DNA from: Kiloniella litopenaei
GTDB taxonomy: Bacteria; Pseudomonadota; Alphaproteobacteria; Kiloniellales; Kiloniellaceae
DNA length: 64,000 nt
Direction: 5' to 3'
Assembly: GCF_000982415.1 (NCBI RefSeq)
Contig: NZ_LANI01000001.1
Span: 62,001-126,000 of the forward strand
Shown here: positions 27,905 to 36,060 of the stretch, one piece after another
Position numbering within the stretch: position 1 is the first letter of the stretch
How the letters are laid out: the number at the start of each line of letters is the position of its first letter
Notes under the pieces: generated by a model
Told to the model about the DNA's origin: nothing
What the model saw: the letters and a program-made list of their open reading frames with translations, nothing else
Databases searched by the model: none
Made by a program: the position numbers and the translations under genes

Positions 27905-28699
27905 CTAATTTATTAAATCCACTATTTGAGTATGCTCTTTTAAAAATGTTTCTTTAATTTCTAATATCTTACCGCTCTCAGATAAATCAGCCAGAGTATC
28001 ATTAAACTGAGCCACTAGCTTTTCGGATCTGTCAAATCCTCTGGGAAAAATAATATATCCATAATCTGTGCTGATTGTTCTTTCCAATTCAACAATCTCG
28101 TCAAACCTTTCTGTAAGTACTTCCCGACGAAAAATATCTGCAACAAAAACATCTTCTACAAAAAAATCGGCACGTCCGTTTAAAATCATCAACCAGCAAC
28201 TTTTAATATAAGGCGTACGAACCCGTTTAATTTTCCCTTCCGCATGAAGTTTGTCCAATTCAGGTAAGCCACCATAATGATGAGGCAGACACTCTCTTAA
28301 CCCCAGCAGATCAAGTGAACTATTGTACACAATGCCGGAATCTCTGCGCACATAAACGTGGCTTCTCCATTCTATTATTGGGTCGCTATAATGGAATTCA
28401 TTTACACGTTCTTCTGTTAATAAATAGGGATATGTAGCAGCATATGTCCCCTTTTTTGAAAGAACATACCCACGTTTCCAGGGTAAATAATCAACCGTAA
28501 AATCATACCCCATTTCACGAATAACCAACTCTACGATTTCAGAAACTATCCCACCACCCGGTATATTTTGGGTCGTAAAGGGAGGGTACTCACCCGTCGT
28601 CAATCGCAGCTCATCAGCGCTTGTGCGATTATAAATAATTCCGGTCAGCACGAGAAAAGCTATAACAACGAGAACTCGCTTATATAAATTTCTCAACAT
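27905..28699 (-). CDS. Periplasmic solute-binding protein, family 3-like
   Basis: 264 aa with an N-terminal hydrophobic signal (VLVVIAFLVLTGIIYN). The fold is of the SBP_bac_3 type (TGEYPPFTT..., GGIVSEIVELVIREMGYDFTVDYLPWKRGY). Many such orphan proteins are sensors or of unknown role rather than transporter parts. The ABC permeases upstream are cut off by an IS remnant, so it is not clearly part of that operon. Confidence 0.75.
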   Translation of the reverse strand: MLRNLYKRVLVVIAFLVLTGIIYNRTSADELRLTTGEYPPFTTQNIPGGGIVSEIVELVIREMGYDFTVDYLPWKRGYVLSKKGTYAATYPYLLTEERVNEFHYSDPIIEWRSHVYVRRDSGIVYNSSLDLLGLRECLPHHYGGLPELDKLHAEGKIKRVRTPYIKSCWLMILNGRADFFVEDVFVADIFRREVLTERFDEIVELERTISTDYGYIIFPRGFDRSEKLVAQFNDTLADLSESGKILEIKETFLKEHTQIVDLIN

Positions 28700-28758
28700 G
28701 AAAGTTTCCTAGCATATAGTGTCTGAAATAATCCCTGTTCAATTATTTCTAAGCAGTC

Positions 28759-28871
28759 TGACCTGCTCCCCAATGTGTACTCATTTATAAGTTAGCTGTG
28801 TTTCTGTTTTGGTCCACTGTTGACTTGGTAGCATATTCATTTGGTGTCAGCCCCTTAAGGCTGGTGTGAGG
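28759..28871 (-). mobile_element. 3' remnant of an IS3-family element
   Basis: On the minus strand, 28871-28785 reads PHTSLKGLTPNEYATKST followed by VDQNRNTANL and a stop. This is the typical C-terminus of an IS3-family OrfB transposase (YNxxRPHxSLxxLTPxEYA). The outer edge at 28759 begins TGACCTGCTCCCC, which looks like an IS3-type terminal inverted repeat. Only the last 29 codons and one end are left. The element joins directly to the truncated permease, so a deletion has removed the rest of the IS and the end of the permease gene. Confidence 0.82.
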
Positions 28872-29242
28872 CCTTTGGGAACAGCCTGATAAGCCCCACG
28901 CATTATCTCTGCGGTGAAGGCACAATTTACAATTGAAAGGGTAAGGATTGCGCACCAAAAGGCTTCCCGCAGTAAAGGCCAGGCCACTGAGCTACGCAAC
29001 CATTCAAACTGCCCAAGCCCATAATACACGATATAGAGCTGTACTAATAACGGGATACCACGAATTGCATAGGATACAAATCGTGCTGGGCGATTGATTA
29101 CAGCCTTATCATGGATTTGCAAAGCAAATAGCCCAACGGCAAGAACAAAGCCAATGCTGATGCTAGAGAAAAACAACGTTAGCGTCATCCCTATGCCAGA
29201 AAGCAGCTCGGGAAAAATGTTGATGAATATATCTATGTCCAT
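28847..29242 (-). pseudogene. Truncated polar amino-acid ABC permease
   Basis: 131 aa; full family members are about 220-240 aa. The reading is normal (MTLTLFFSSISIG, RGIPLLVQLYIVYYGLG, FTAEIMRGAYQAVPKG) up to the point where the family continues with QxEAARALG. There the frame runs into IS3 sequence and stops a few codons later (LTPALRG). The EAA-loop that contacts the ATPase is missing, so the subunit should not work. It lies 35 bp after the other permease gene. Confidence 0.85.
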
Positions 29243-29277
29243 AAGGGATCCCTTCCCCCCAATTTACCCGATTACAA

Positions 29278-29994
29278 TTACTTCGGATGGCTCCAGCGGC
29301 GTTGACGCATTTCCACATGGCTGATGACAAGGTTCGACACATGAGCCAAAGCCAAAAACAACAAGCCAACCACAGCATAAAAAACAAAAGGTTGTCCGGT
29401 TGCCCCTGCCCCTACATTAGCAACACGCACCATATCCGACAGACCAATCACACTGATTAGTGCCGTTTCCTTAACTGTAGTAACCCATAGATTTCCCAAG
29501 GGCGGCAAAGCGATCCTTAGCATCTGTGGCGCAATCACCAAAACGAAGGCCTTAACCGGCCGAAGCCCCAGTGCAGCAGCACATTCAGACTGCCCCCTTG
29601 GCACAGCCCCCCAGGCGGCTCTTAGTATCTCGACAGCAAAACCACCAGAAACAAAACCCAAAGCCAGAATTCCAGCCGTAAAAGCATCAAAATCAACCCG
29701 GGAGCCATACCCCAATAATTTCGCGAACGTGGTTATCAGCGCACCACCCCCATAATAAATAAAAAGGATCAGCAAAATTTCAGGGACACCCCGCACGCAT
29801 TCCACATAAGCAATAGAGATATAACGACTGATGCGCCCTCCCCTAACCTGAGCAACAGCGCCAAGGCTCCCGAGGACAAGAGCTAGAACAAAGCCACAAA
29901 TGGCCAAAAGACAGGTGGTAACAAGCGCATGACCGAACTGCTGCGCCCAACCTGCTATTTCTGGAGATAAAAAAGTGTTAAACAGATCTACCAT
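29278..29994 (-). CDS. Polar amino-acid ABC transporter permease (HisQ-like)
   Basis: 238 aa from the ATG at 29994; a TTG frame reaches 30006. It has the membrane segments and EAA loop of the HisM/HisQ family (CVRGVPEILLILFIYYGGG, RAAWGAVPRGQSECAAALGLRP). It is complete, but its partner permease is truncated and no ATPase gene follows, so the transporter is probably inactive unless it borrows subunits. Confidence 0.85.
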   Translation of the reverse strand: MVDLFNTFLSPEIAGWAQQFGHALVTTCLLAICGFVLALVLGSLGAVAQVRGGRISRYISIAYVECVRGVPEILLILFIYYGGGALITTFAKLLGYGSRVDFDAFTAGILALGFVSGGFAVEILRAAWGAVPRGQSECAAALGLRPVKAFVLVIAPQMLRIALPPLGNLWVTTVKETALISVIGLSDMVRVANVGAGATGQPFVFYAVVGLLFLALAHVSNLVISHVEMRQRRWSHPK

Positions 29995-30176
29995 CTTATG
30001 AGACAAACTAACTTGTGATTAATCGCAAGGGGAAAAGGAGTGCACCTACCTAGATAGATGCACCCAGGGATGGACCGCGAAACACTCTGAGGCCAAACAT
30101 AATCTGGTCGAGGTCTGGCGTCATAAGATTTCTGGATCAACATCAAGGGGGATAATGACGAGAATATTTCCTGGCT

Positions 30177-30935
30177 CTAATCGTAAGAGCCAATACCCCA
30201 TTTTTGTGCAATCTCGGCGTACTGCCCAGTTTTGCGAACATGCGCAAGAGCTTCATTAAACATTGCAATTAGCTTATCGTCTTCCAAACGAGATGCCATG
30301 CCTAAGCCGTTTATGTTCACAGGACCGCCAACAAATTTGAACTTATCGCCAGCGTCCGTTTTAAAAATCTTCTTCTGAGCAACTGTATCTGAGAGAACAA
30401 TAGCATCAACACGTTGTGCCTTCAGATCGGAAATAATAGCTTCGGTAGAGGGATAAAGCTTTAGATCAGCAGTTCCACCATAGTAAATTTTTAGATAGTT
30501 CAATTCAGTCGTTGCTTCCTGTACACCGATGGTTTTCCCAGCCATAGCTTCTGGTGAGGTATCTGCATCAGCAGATTTTGGTATCACCCATCGCGAAGGT
30601 GCACGGGCATAAACATCAGAAAAGAGAACCTGCTTTTTACGCTCATCTGTAATGCCCATAGCACCAATGATGATGTCAAACTTGCCTGCTTGCAAAGCGG
30701 GAATTATACCTGACCATTCCTGCGCTACAAAACTGCACTTAATTTCCAGATAATCACACATGGCATGAGAAAGGTCGATGTCAAACCCCTGAACAGATCC
30801 ATCCGCAGCGGTTGAATTGAATGGTGGATAACCAGCCTCATTCCCAATAACAACTTCTTTCCAGTCCTTAGCACTTACAGATGCAGAAATCATCATAGCT
30901 GACAAAGCGACTAGGCCTACAAACTTTTTATACAT
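30177..30935 (-). CDS. Polar amino-acid ABC binding protein (LAO/HisJ type)
   Basis: 252 aa with a signal peptide (VGLVALSAMMISASVSA). SBP_bac_3 fold: GNEAGYPPFNSTAADGSVQGFDIDL, EWSGIIPALQAGKFD, GMGITDERKK-like core, GVQEATTE. This pattern fits basic or polar amino acids, or opines such as octopine. GGAGG lies just before the ATG. It is first in an operon with two permeases and faces a LysR regulator. Confidence 0.88.
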   Translation of the reverse strand: MYKKFVGLVALSAMMISASVSAKDWKEVVIGNEAGYPPFNSTAADGSVQGFDIDLSHAMCDYLEIKCSFVAQEWSGIIPALQAGKFDIIIGAMGITDERKKQVLFSDVYARAPSRWVIPKSADADTSPEAMAGKTIGVQEATTELNYLKIYYGGTADLKLYPSTEAIISDLKAQRVDAIVLSDTVAQKKIFKTDAGDKFKFVGGPVNINGLGMASRLEDDKLIAMFNEALAHVRKTGQYAEIAQKWGIGSYD

Positions 30936-31200
30936 AATTTTCCTCCATATTAGAGTCTGTCCTTAGGGTATTCTTATTTTTTAGGCCTTTATCGACCTTT
31001 ATAATAAGAAGAACTTACCAGTGCTTTTAAGGAGAAATGTAGAACCGATGATGAATATCATTATGCATTTATGTATATCCATATTATATTAAAATACAGA
31101 CATATGTGCGATTACCGCCAAAACCCGCAACTAACATGTTGATAAATAGATCATTTTCTCTATCTCTAAATTAAACACAAACATAAATAAAAGTGAGTTC

Positions 31201-32112
31201 ATGAGCAGGCTACTCAATATCGATTGGAATGATGTCGCAACTTTCGTCACCGTTGCGCAAACAGGAAACTTGTCTGTAGCCTCTAAATCCATGCATATCT
31301 CACAACCGACAATCGGTCGCCGTATTGCCAGACTGGAAGAACGCATTGATTTAATTCTCTTCCACAAGGGCCCTACGGGATATGATTTAACACCCGCAGG
31401 CAAAGAGATCCTGCCAACAGCACTTAAAATCATTGATGAGCAGTTTAATTTTCAACGAGAGATAAAAAAAACAAAAGAAATTATGCAGCCCACTCTGCGG
31501 ATTTTTAGCGGAGAATGGATGACACCTTTAATTGCAGATATTCTGCCCGAAATAAATAAATTGGCCGGAAAAGATCTCAATGTACTCATCGAAACAGGAC
31601 GCCAACCTACCCAAGATGCCATTTTACCAAATGACATCGTGATTATGAACGACCCCGTTGATCTCAATAGCTTTGTTCTTCGTCGTTTAGGGCAAGCACC
31701 TTATGCAGTATTTGGAAGCCAGAACTATCTTGATCAACACCCTGAATCTTCTAAAGAACGGCGTTATGAAGAGGGACACTGGGCTATAGTTAATCAATTA
31801 ACACAGCTAGGCGAAGCTGCTGTGACCAATTATGAATGGGGTTACCCTGAACTCGGGCCAAATACCACTATTTATCGTAGCACCAGCGTACTTTCTATGA
31901 TGACCCTGCTAAAACAAGGTAAAGCAATGGGTTTTGTTCCACTCTTTATTGGTTCTAAAACCAAGGACTTGATACAGTTTTCGGATGAAATACAGAGCTT
32001 GGAACACACTTACTGGCTAGTTTATCGTAGCGATAGCCCGTATATTGATCAGGTCAAAAAAATAACAGCTGTGTTATCAGAGCATTTAGTCGATAGTTTA
32101 CATATTACATAA
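31201..32112 (+). CDS. LysR-family regulator
   Basis: 303 aa. N-terminal helix-turn-helix (DVATFVTVAQTGNLSVASKSMHISQPTIGRRIARLE, residues about 10-50) and a periplasmic-binding-like effector domain. It is divergent from the amino-acid ABC operon, which it probably regulates. Its target operon is damaged, so it may now be a relic or control other genes. Confidence 0.88.
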   Translation: MSRLLNIDWNDVATFVTVAQTGNLSVASKSMHISQPTIGRRIARLEERIDLILFHKGPTGYDLTPAGKEILPTALKIIDEQFNFQREIKKTKEIMQPTLRIFSGEWMTPLIADILPEINKLAGKDLNVLIETGRQPTQDAILPNDIVIMNDPVDLNSFVLRRLGQAPYAVFGSQNYLDQHPESSKERRYEEGHWAIVNQLTQLGEAAVTNYEWGYPELGPNTTIYRSTSVLSMMTLLKQGKAMGFVPLFIGSKTKDLIQFSDEIQSLEHTYWLVYRSDSPYIDQVKKITAVLSEHLVDSLHIT

Positions 32113-32224
32113 CGTGATAGGCGGAAATAATAGCCTTGTTATCAACAATGGCTTTTATCATAAAAAACGAGAAAACGTTATTTTGAATATTCCGTGTAAA
32201 AATCATCAAAAAAGTAGAAACCAT

Positions 32225-32254
32225 CAAAAAAAGCGCTTGGAAGCGCTATTTTTG
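32225..32254 (-). terminator. Terminator after tRNA-Ser
   Basis: Self-complementary AGCGCTT..AAGCGCT hairpin with a run of A on the left, which reads as a U tract on the minus strand just after the tRNA. Confidence 0.75.
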
Positions 32255-32257
32255 TTA

Positions 32258-32348
32258 TGGCGGAGAGTGAGGGATTCGAACCCTCGATACGCGATTAACG
32301 TATACTCCCTTAGCAGGGGAGCGCCTTCAGCCACTCGGCCAACTCTCC
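32258..32348 (-). tRNA. tRNA-Ser (anticodon GCT)
   Basis: Complete class II tRNA on the minus strand. Acceptor arms GGAGAGT / ACTCTCC pair fully, with discriminator G and encoded CCA (32258-32260). The anticodon stem CTCCC/GGGAG holds the loop CTGCTAA (anticodon GCT, codons AGC/AGU). A long variable arm and the T arm GAGGGTTCGAATCCCTC are present. Confidence 0.97.
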
Positions 32349-32622
32349 ACAATCTGTGAACAGCCGAATTACTAAGGTCTTACATCAAATCTGTAAAGTG
32401 AAAAAATACAGAAAAATGTACTTTCTAACAAAGTACGCAGGAACAGGGGCGTTAGAGCGTACCAGAAACATGTATAGGTAGAGAAGATCGATTCTAATTA
32501 TGGCGAATGCCTTTAGCCTAAAACTTCATAGCTAAATACAAAAAATTCTTATAAAAATCAGACGACGCCTTTTCAAAAGCAGACACTACAACCAAAGCAT
32601 CAGAGGACGCGACAACCAAAAG

Positions 32623-33513
32623 ATGGTGTTAGTAACACAACAAGACATACTCGTTCTACCTCAGGCACTACACAGTTTCCCAGAAGCTACCTGCCTTATG
32701 GAATATAGGAAAAGTGCTATTTTCTATAAGGACTTAAAAAGAGATCTGCTCGATGTAGAATTTTACTGCAACTCCCCGTGTTTTATTTACGCTGAACAGG
32801 GAAAAGAGAAAATAACGTCCTCTGAAGAAGATGCAATCATCATTGACGCAGGCACAATAACATTCTTACCTTACGGCAGAAACTTACACAGTGACTACGT
32901 TAGAACATCAGGACAATTAAAAGCTTTTCTGCTATTTCTCGATGAAGATGTCATCAAAGACTTTATTGCTGATCACAATCACAAAACTAAAAATAAAACA
33001 AAGTATGAAAACAAATTTCTAAATGTGAACAGTAACACATTACTGGATCAATATTTTCAATCCCTCAAGATTTTCGAAACACAACGTTTCACATCAAAAG
33101 GATTGTTAAAGAGCAAATTATTGGAATTTTTACACCTGCTAACTCTTAGCAACCCAGAAGTAGATTTTGCATCATTGATTGGTTTGCAAAAATCAAGATC
33201 AGAAAAGCGCAATGTCAGACGCTTATTGCAAAAACCTTCACATCTAAAACTCAACATAGCTGATTTAGCAAGACTTTCAGGCAGAAGCCTGTCAAGTTTC
33301 AACCGCGATTTCCGAGCAACATACAACATGCCCCCCAAGCAATGGCTAAAAAAACGGCGCCTATCATACGCAGAAAAACTCTTACGCAGAAAAGACCTGA
33401 CGATAACAGAAATTGCTTTTGATATCGGGTACGAAAATGTTTCACATTTCATAAAGTCCTTTAAAGACACCTATGGAATGACACCCAAGCAATACCAAGA
33501 TTTTATAGCTTAA
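32623..33513 (+). CDS. AraC-family regulator
   Basis: 296 aa. A variable N-terminal cupin-like effector domain precedes a C-terminal double helix-turn-helix (LNIADLARLSGRSLSSFNRDF and ITEIAFDIGYENVSHFIKSFKDTYGMTPKQY), the classic AraC signature. The monooxygenase-like gene starts 112 bp downstream on the same strand and is a likely target. Effector unknown. Confidence 0.9.
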   Translation: MVLVTQQDILVLPQALHSFPEATCLMEYRKSAIFYKDLKRDLLDVEFYCNSPCFIYAEQGKEKITSSEEDAIIIDAGTITFLPYGRNLHSDYVRTSGQLKAFLLFLDEDVIKDFIADHNHKTKNKTKYENKFLNVNSNTLLDQYFQSLKIFETQRFTSKGLLKSKLLEFLHLLTLSNPEVDFASLIGLQKSRSEKRNVRRLLQKPSHLKLNIADLARLSGRSLSSFNRDFRATYNMPPKQWLKKRRLSYAEKLLRRKDLTITEIAFDIGYENVSHFIKSFKDTYGMTPKQYQDFIA

Positions 33514-33625
33514 GGAGGCCCTTAAAATTAAATGAAATAAAAACAGTATTATTGGCATTTCCAAGGTAGTTTGTTTTTTTCATTGGCCTAATCTCTTCAT
33601 TACTAACTAAATGGAGTAAGGCAAA

Positions 33626-33916
33626 ATGCCAATCAAAGTAACTTTAAACTGTCAGCTTAATGCCGAAAAAACAGATGAATTAATTATTTTCTTACAGCAA
33701 AATTTGCCAAATGTGCGTAATTTCCATGGCAACAAACGTGTAGAGATATTTTTTGATAGGGCAAAAAAAGAAATGCTGATTGATGAGGATTGGAAGTCCG
33801 TCGAAGATCATCAAAAATATATCAAATATATTACTGACAACGGAATTATGGCCAATTTAATTAGTTATTTTCTTGAGCCACCATCAGTCAAATATTTTAA
33901 TTACCAGGACCTCTAA
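33626..33916 (+). CDS. Antibiotic biosynthesis monooxygenase (ABM)-fold protein
   Basis: 96 aa ferredoxin-like fold matching the ABM/quinol monooxygenase family (KTDELIIFLQQNLPNVRNFHGNKRVEIFFD, IDEDWKSVEDHQKYIKY). Members oxidise quinols or small aromatics without cofactors, or act as dimer scaffolds. GGAGTAAGG precedes the ATG. It is the last host gene before the phage region and ends in a strong hairpin. Confidence 0.78.
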   Translation: MPIKVTLNCQLNAEKTDELIIFLQQNLPNVRNFHGNKRVEIFFDRAKKEMLIDEDWKSVEDHQKYIKYITDNGIMANLISYFLEPPSVKYFNYQDL

Positions 33917-33920
33917 AATT

Positions 33921-33963
33921 AAAGGTGACATTCGCGAGAACAAAGCAAGAGTGTCACCTTTTT
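33921..33963. terminator. Bidirectional terminator at host/phage border
   Basis: Ten-base arms AAAGGTGACA / TGTCACCTTT with a 21-base loop and A and T runs on the outer sides. It ends the rightward ABM gene and can also stop the leftward phage late transcript, whose last gene ends at 34012. Confidence 0.85.
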
Positions 33964-34011
33964 AGATATGATCGCCCCTACGTCAATTATCAGGCAGCGG
34001 CATCCCTTTTA

Positions 34012-34434
34012 TCAATCATCATCGTCCCAAGCTGGTTGCCCACCAAGCCTGACTGCGATATAAGCCGCCCATCGTTTGAGCCATGGCATCCGGTCTTGCT
34101 CTGCCACGATCCGCAAAATCGCATCAGCAACAGCGCGTGAACCTTCCCGGCTGGCATAAAGTAGATCATGTAAAGTGGCGGCCCGAAAAAACCGTGCATC
34201 GGCACGAGGAATAAACCACCACAACGCACGAGGAACACTTGCCCCGTCGTAATTAAATCCACCCGGCACAATCACGTCCATTCCTCTTGGCCCTGTAATC
34301 TTATGCTCACAAGCAGCCGTAAAGGGATTGTCGGGATCTTCGGGCGATACCCAGACCAGCACCGCCCCCGGTGGACGCGATGCCTTGATCTGGGCCAGAT
34401 CGTATTCAGGTGTGAACTCATACACCTTAGCCAT
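34012..34434 (-). CDS. Phage DUF1353 protein
   Basis: 140 aa from the ATG at 34434. The DUF1353 pattern is visible (GFNYDGASVPRALWWFIPRADARFFRAATLHDLLYA). Such proteins are common at the end of phage lysis modules; function unknown. The start overlaps the preceding gene by eight bases. It is the last gene of the leftward phage unit. Confidence 0.78.
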   Translation of the reverse strand: MAKVYEFTPEYDLAQIKASRPPGAVLVWVSPEDPDNPFTAACEHKITGPRGMDVIVPGGFNYDGASVPRALWWFIPRADARFFRAATLHDLLYASREGSRAVADAILRIVAEQDRMPWLKRWAAYIAVRLGGQPAWDDDD

Positions 34435-34627
34435 TGTTTTTACCTGTGGATTTTCCCGCTGCTTCCCAAGCTGCCCAGGCATCATCTAACTTTGCGGCAA
34501 TGGCCGGCCACTCGGCGCGGATTTGTTCCGGCGTCTTGTCACCATTTTGAACGGCCTTGATTGATTTGAAGGCAAAGACCCCAATTTCAATAAGCGCGTT
34601 TACTGTTGCGATTGTTGCCGGGTTCAT
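34427..34627 (-). CDS. Small phage protein
   Basis: 66 aa, helical, no membrane segment strong enough to call. Four-base overlap with the preceding lipoprotein gene and eight-base overlap with DUF1353, so translational coupling supports a real gene. Found in the lysis module; function unknown. Confidence 0.6.
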   Translation of the reverse strand: MNPATIATVNALIEIGVFAFKSIKAVQNGDKTPEQIRAEWPAIAAKLDDAWAAWEAAGKSTGKNNG

Positions 34628-34941
34628 GATTCAACACCTTTCTTTACAGTCAGAAGGATAAAAGCCGTTTCCTGCAAAGTGGTCAGTGCAGACTGATAAT
34701 CTGTCACCTCACCAGAACAGAGCTTCACAGTGGATGGCATCAGGTCAGAAACGGTCTTGATCGTTTCTTCTGACAACTCCCCCGCCGCTCGATAACCCGC
34801 GAGCACACGTACTGTAGAGATAATGCCCTCACAGGTAATTTGTACTTGCTGTTCAGCACTCAGGCGATTGCCACCCGGTGTCGTACAGGCAGACACAAAA
34901 AAAGCCGCTACAAGAGCGACCGTCATCAGTATGTTTTTCAT
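34624..34941 (-). CDS. Phage lipoprotein in lysis module
   Basis: 105 aa with a lipobox FVSAC (Cys19) followed by a mostly helical domain with two more cysteines. Its position after the endolysin is where spanin or Rz1-type proteins sit, but it is longer than typical Rz1 and not proline-rich, so a spanin role is only a guess. Confidence 0.65.
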   Translation of the reverse strand: MKNILMTVALVAAFFVSACTTPGGNRLSAEQQVQITCEGIISTVRVLAGYRAAGELSEETIKTVSDLMPSTVKLCSGEVTDYQSALTTLQETAFILLTVKKGVES

Positions 34942-34951
34942 AATAACTTTC

Positions 34952-35326
34952 CTAATAACTCCATGACGCAGGGCGATATGCGTAGGGGTGGCCCTCGTCT
35001 ATGTGAATGAAAGTCTTAGCAACCCCGATACCCTTAAAACGCATGTCGCTAATGGTGGTAAGTAGATCGTAACGCCGTGCTTTCAGCGGAACGATATCTG
35101 CGGCAAGTCCCAATGAATGCGCGCCGGGCCGCTTCTTGTTTTTTTCGACCGGATGATTCCGGCACCGAAAGCCGCTCGTAATCCGCATTGGCCCGACAAA
35201 ATTACGAAGCTCTTGCAGCTTTGCCATAAACTCCGGGTTCATATCCGCACGGCCGTTACATTGACCACACTTACAGGCAAATTCGTATGCCGAGAAGTTA
35301 GGGTAATCTGACCAGTTAAGGGGCAT
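34952..35326 (-). CDS. Endolysin, M15-type peptidase
   Basis: 124 aa single-domain zinc peptidase of the M15 group. The core reads ITSGFRCRNHPVEK, then GAHSLGLAADI (the zinc H and D), and FIHIDEG (the third zinc ligand). It should cut peptide cross-links of peptidoglycan for lysis. A CKCGQCNG motif near the N-terminus may bind another metal. It overlaps the holin-like gene by 11 bases. Confidence 0.87.
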   Translation of the reverse strand: MPLNWSDYPNFSAYEFACKCGQCNGRADMNPEFMAKLQELRNFVGPMRITSGFRCRNHPVEKNKKRPGAHSLGLAADIVPLKARRYDLLTTISDMRFKGIGVAKTFIHIDEGHPYAYRPASWSY

Positions 35327-35519
35327 CCTCGTTCCTCCGCTTCACTTCCAGATATTCCTGTCGGGCTTTAGCGATACGAAAGGCCAGCAAGGCAAGCCCC
35401 CCAACACCGATACAGACAGCAACACCTGTATTGAAATAATGAAGCCACAAGGGAGTAGATACGGCTGTAATACCGATAAATTTATCGAGGTTTTCTCCTC
35501 TTAGAAATGCATCAATCAT
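35316..35519 (-). CDS. Putative holin
   Basis: 67 aa with one clear and one weaker hydrophobic segment (FIGITAVSTPLWLHYF; VAVCIGVGGLALLAFRIA) and a charged C-terminus (EYLEVKRRNED). It lies directly before the endolysin, with ATGA overlap to the preceding gene. Holin is inferred from size, topology and position. Confidence 0.65.
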   Translation of the reverse strand: MIDAFLRGENLDKFIGITAVSTPLWLHYFNTGVAVCIGVGGLALLAFRIAKARQEYLEVKRRNEDAP

Positions 35520-36058
35520 GCCTTACCCCAATTCGCATCATCAAAGACATCGATATTAGCCAACTCTTTATCGGGCAACGACTTCAAGAGATTTGATTGT
35601 TGCCGTATAGCTTTAATTTGATGTTTTATTCCCTTGAGAACTGTTACTTCGTTATCCTCTGCATTACTCAAATCTCTAAAGTTTCTAATTTCGATTAACT
35701 CTATTGCACGCTCTAGTTTTTTGAGTGGTACAACCTCGTCGATACGACGAGCAGTTTCATTGTTGATTTCAACACGCTTCTGACTTGCGATTTGTTCAAC
35801 AGCTTTATCCTGCAAAGACTGCGTAATAACCCATTCGTCCCCGACCACGGCACCGCCATCATCAATAACAAATTGATAAGGATTGGGGCTGGCTTTTACG
35901 GTCAGGACAGCCCGAAGCTTGGCCCCATCATTCAAATCAAACGGCAATCTTTGAGGAACCTGATTGTTCCCCACAAGACCGCATTTTTTAGCCAGTCCCG
36001 GCGTCCAAGCACTGACAGAAGAAATAAGGACCCCATTTTTCTCAATTGCATATTTCAT
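35516..36058 (-). CDS. Tail-fibre-associated phage protein
   Basis: 180 aa. A small beta-rich N-terminal part (MKYAIEKNGVLISSV, ... VTQSL) is followed by helices (QIASQKRVEINNETARRIDEVVPLKKLERAIELIE). It lies two bases after the large fibre gene, where tail fibre assembly or chaperone proteins usually sit. I do not recognise the exact family. Confidence 0.55.
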   Translation of the reverse strand: MKYAIEKNGVLISSVSAWTPGLAKKCGLVGNNQVPQRLPFDLNDGAKLRAVLTVKASPNPYQFVIDDGGAVVGDEWVITQSLQDKAVEQIASQKRVEINNETARRIDEVVPLKKLERAIELIEIRNFRDLSNAEDNEVTVLKGIKHQIKAIRQQSNLLKSLPDKELANIDVFDDANWGKA

Positions 36059-36060
36059 GA

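Noticed and set aside
32258-32348. tRNA-Ser as the prophage attachment site
   Set aside because: The phage lies on the 5' side of the tRNA and two host-like genes lie between; integration normally uses the 3' end. No duplicate of the tRNA end was seen near 34 kb.
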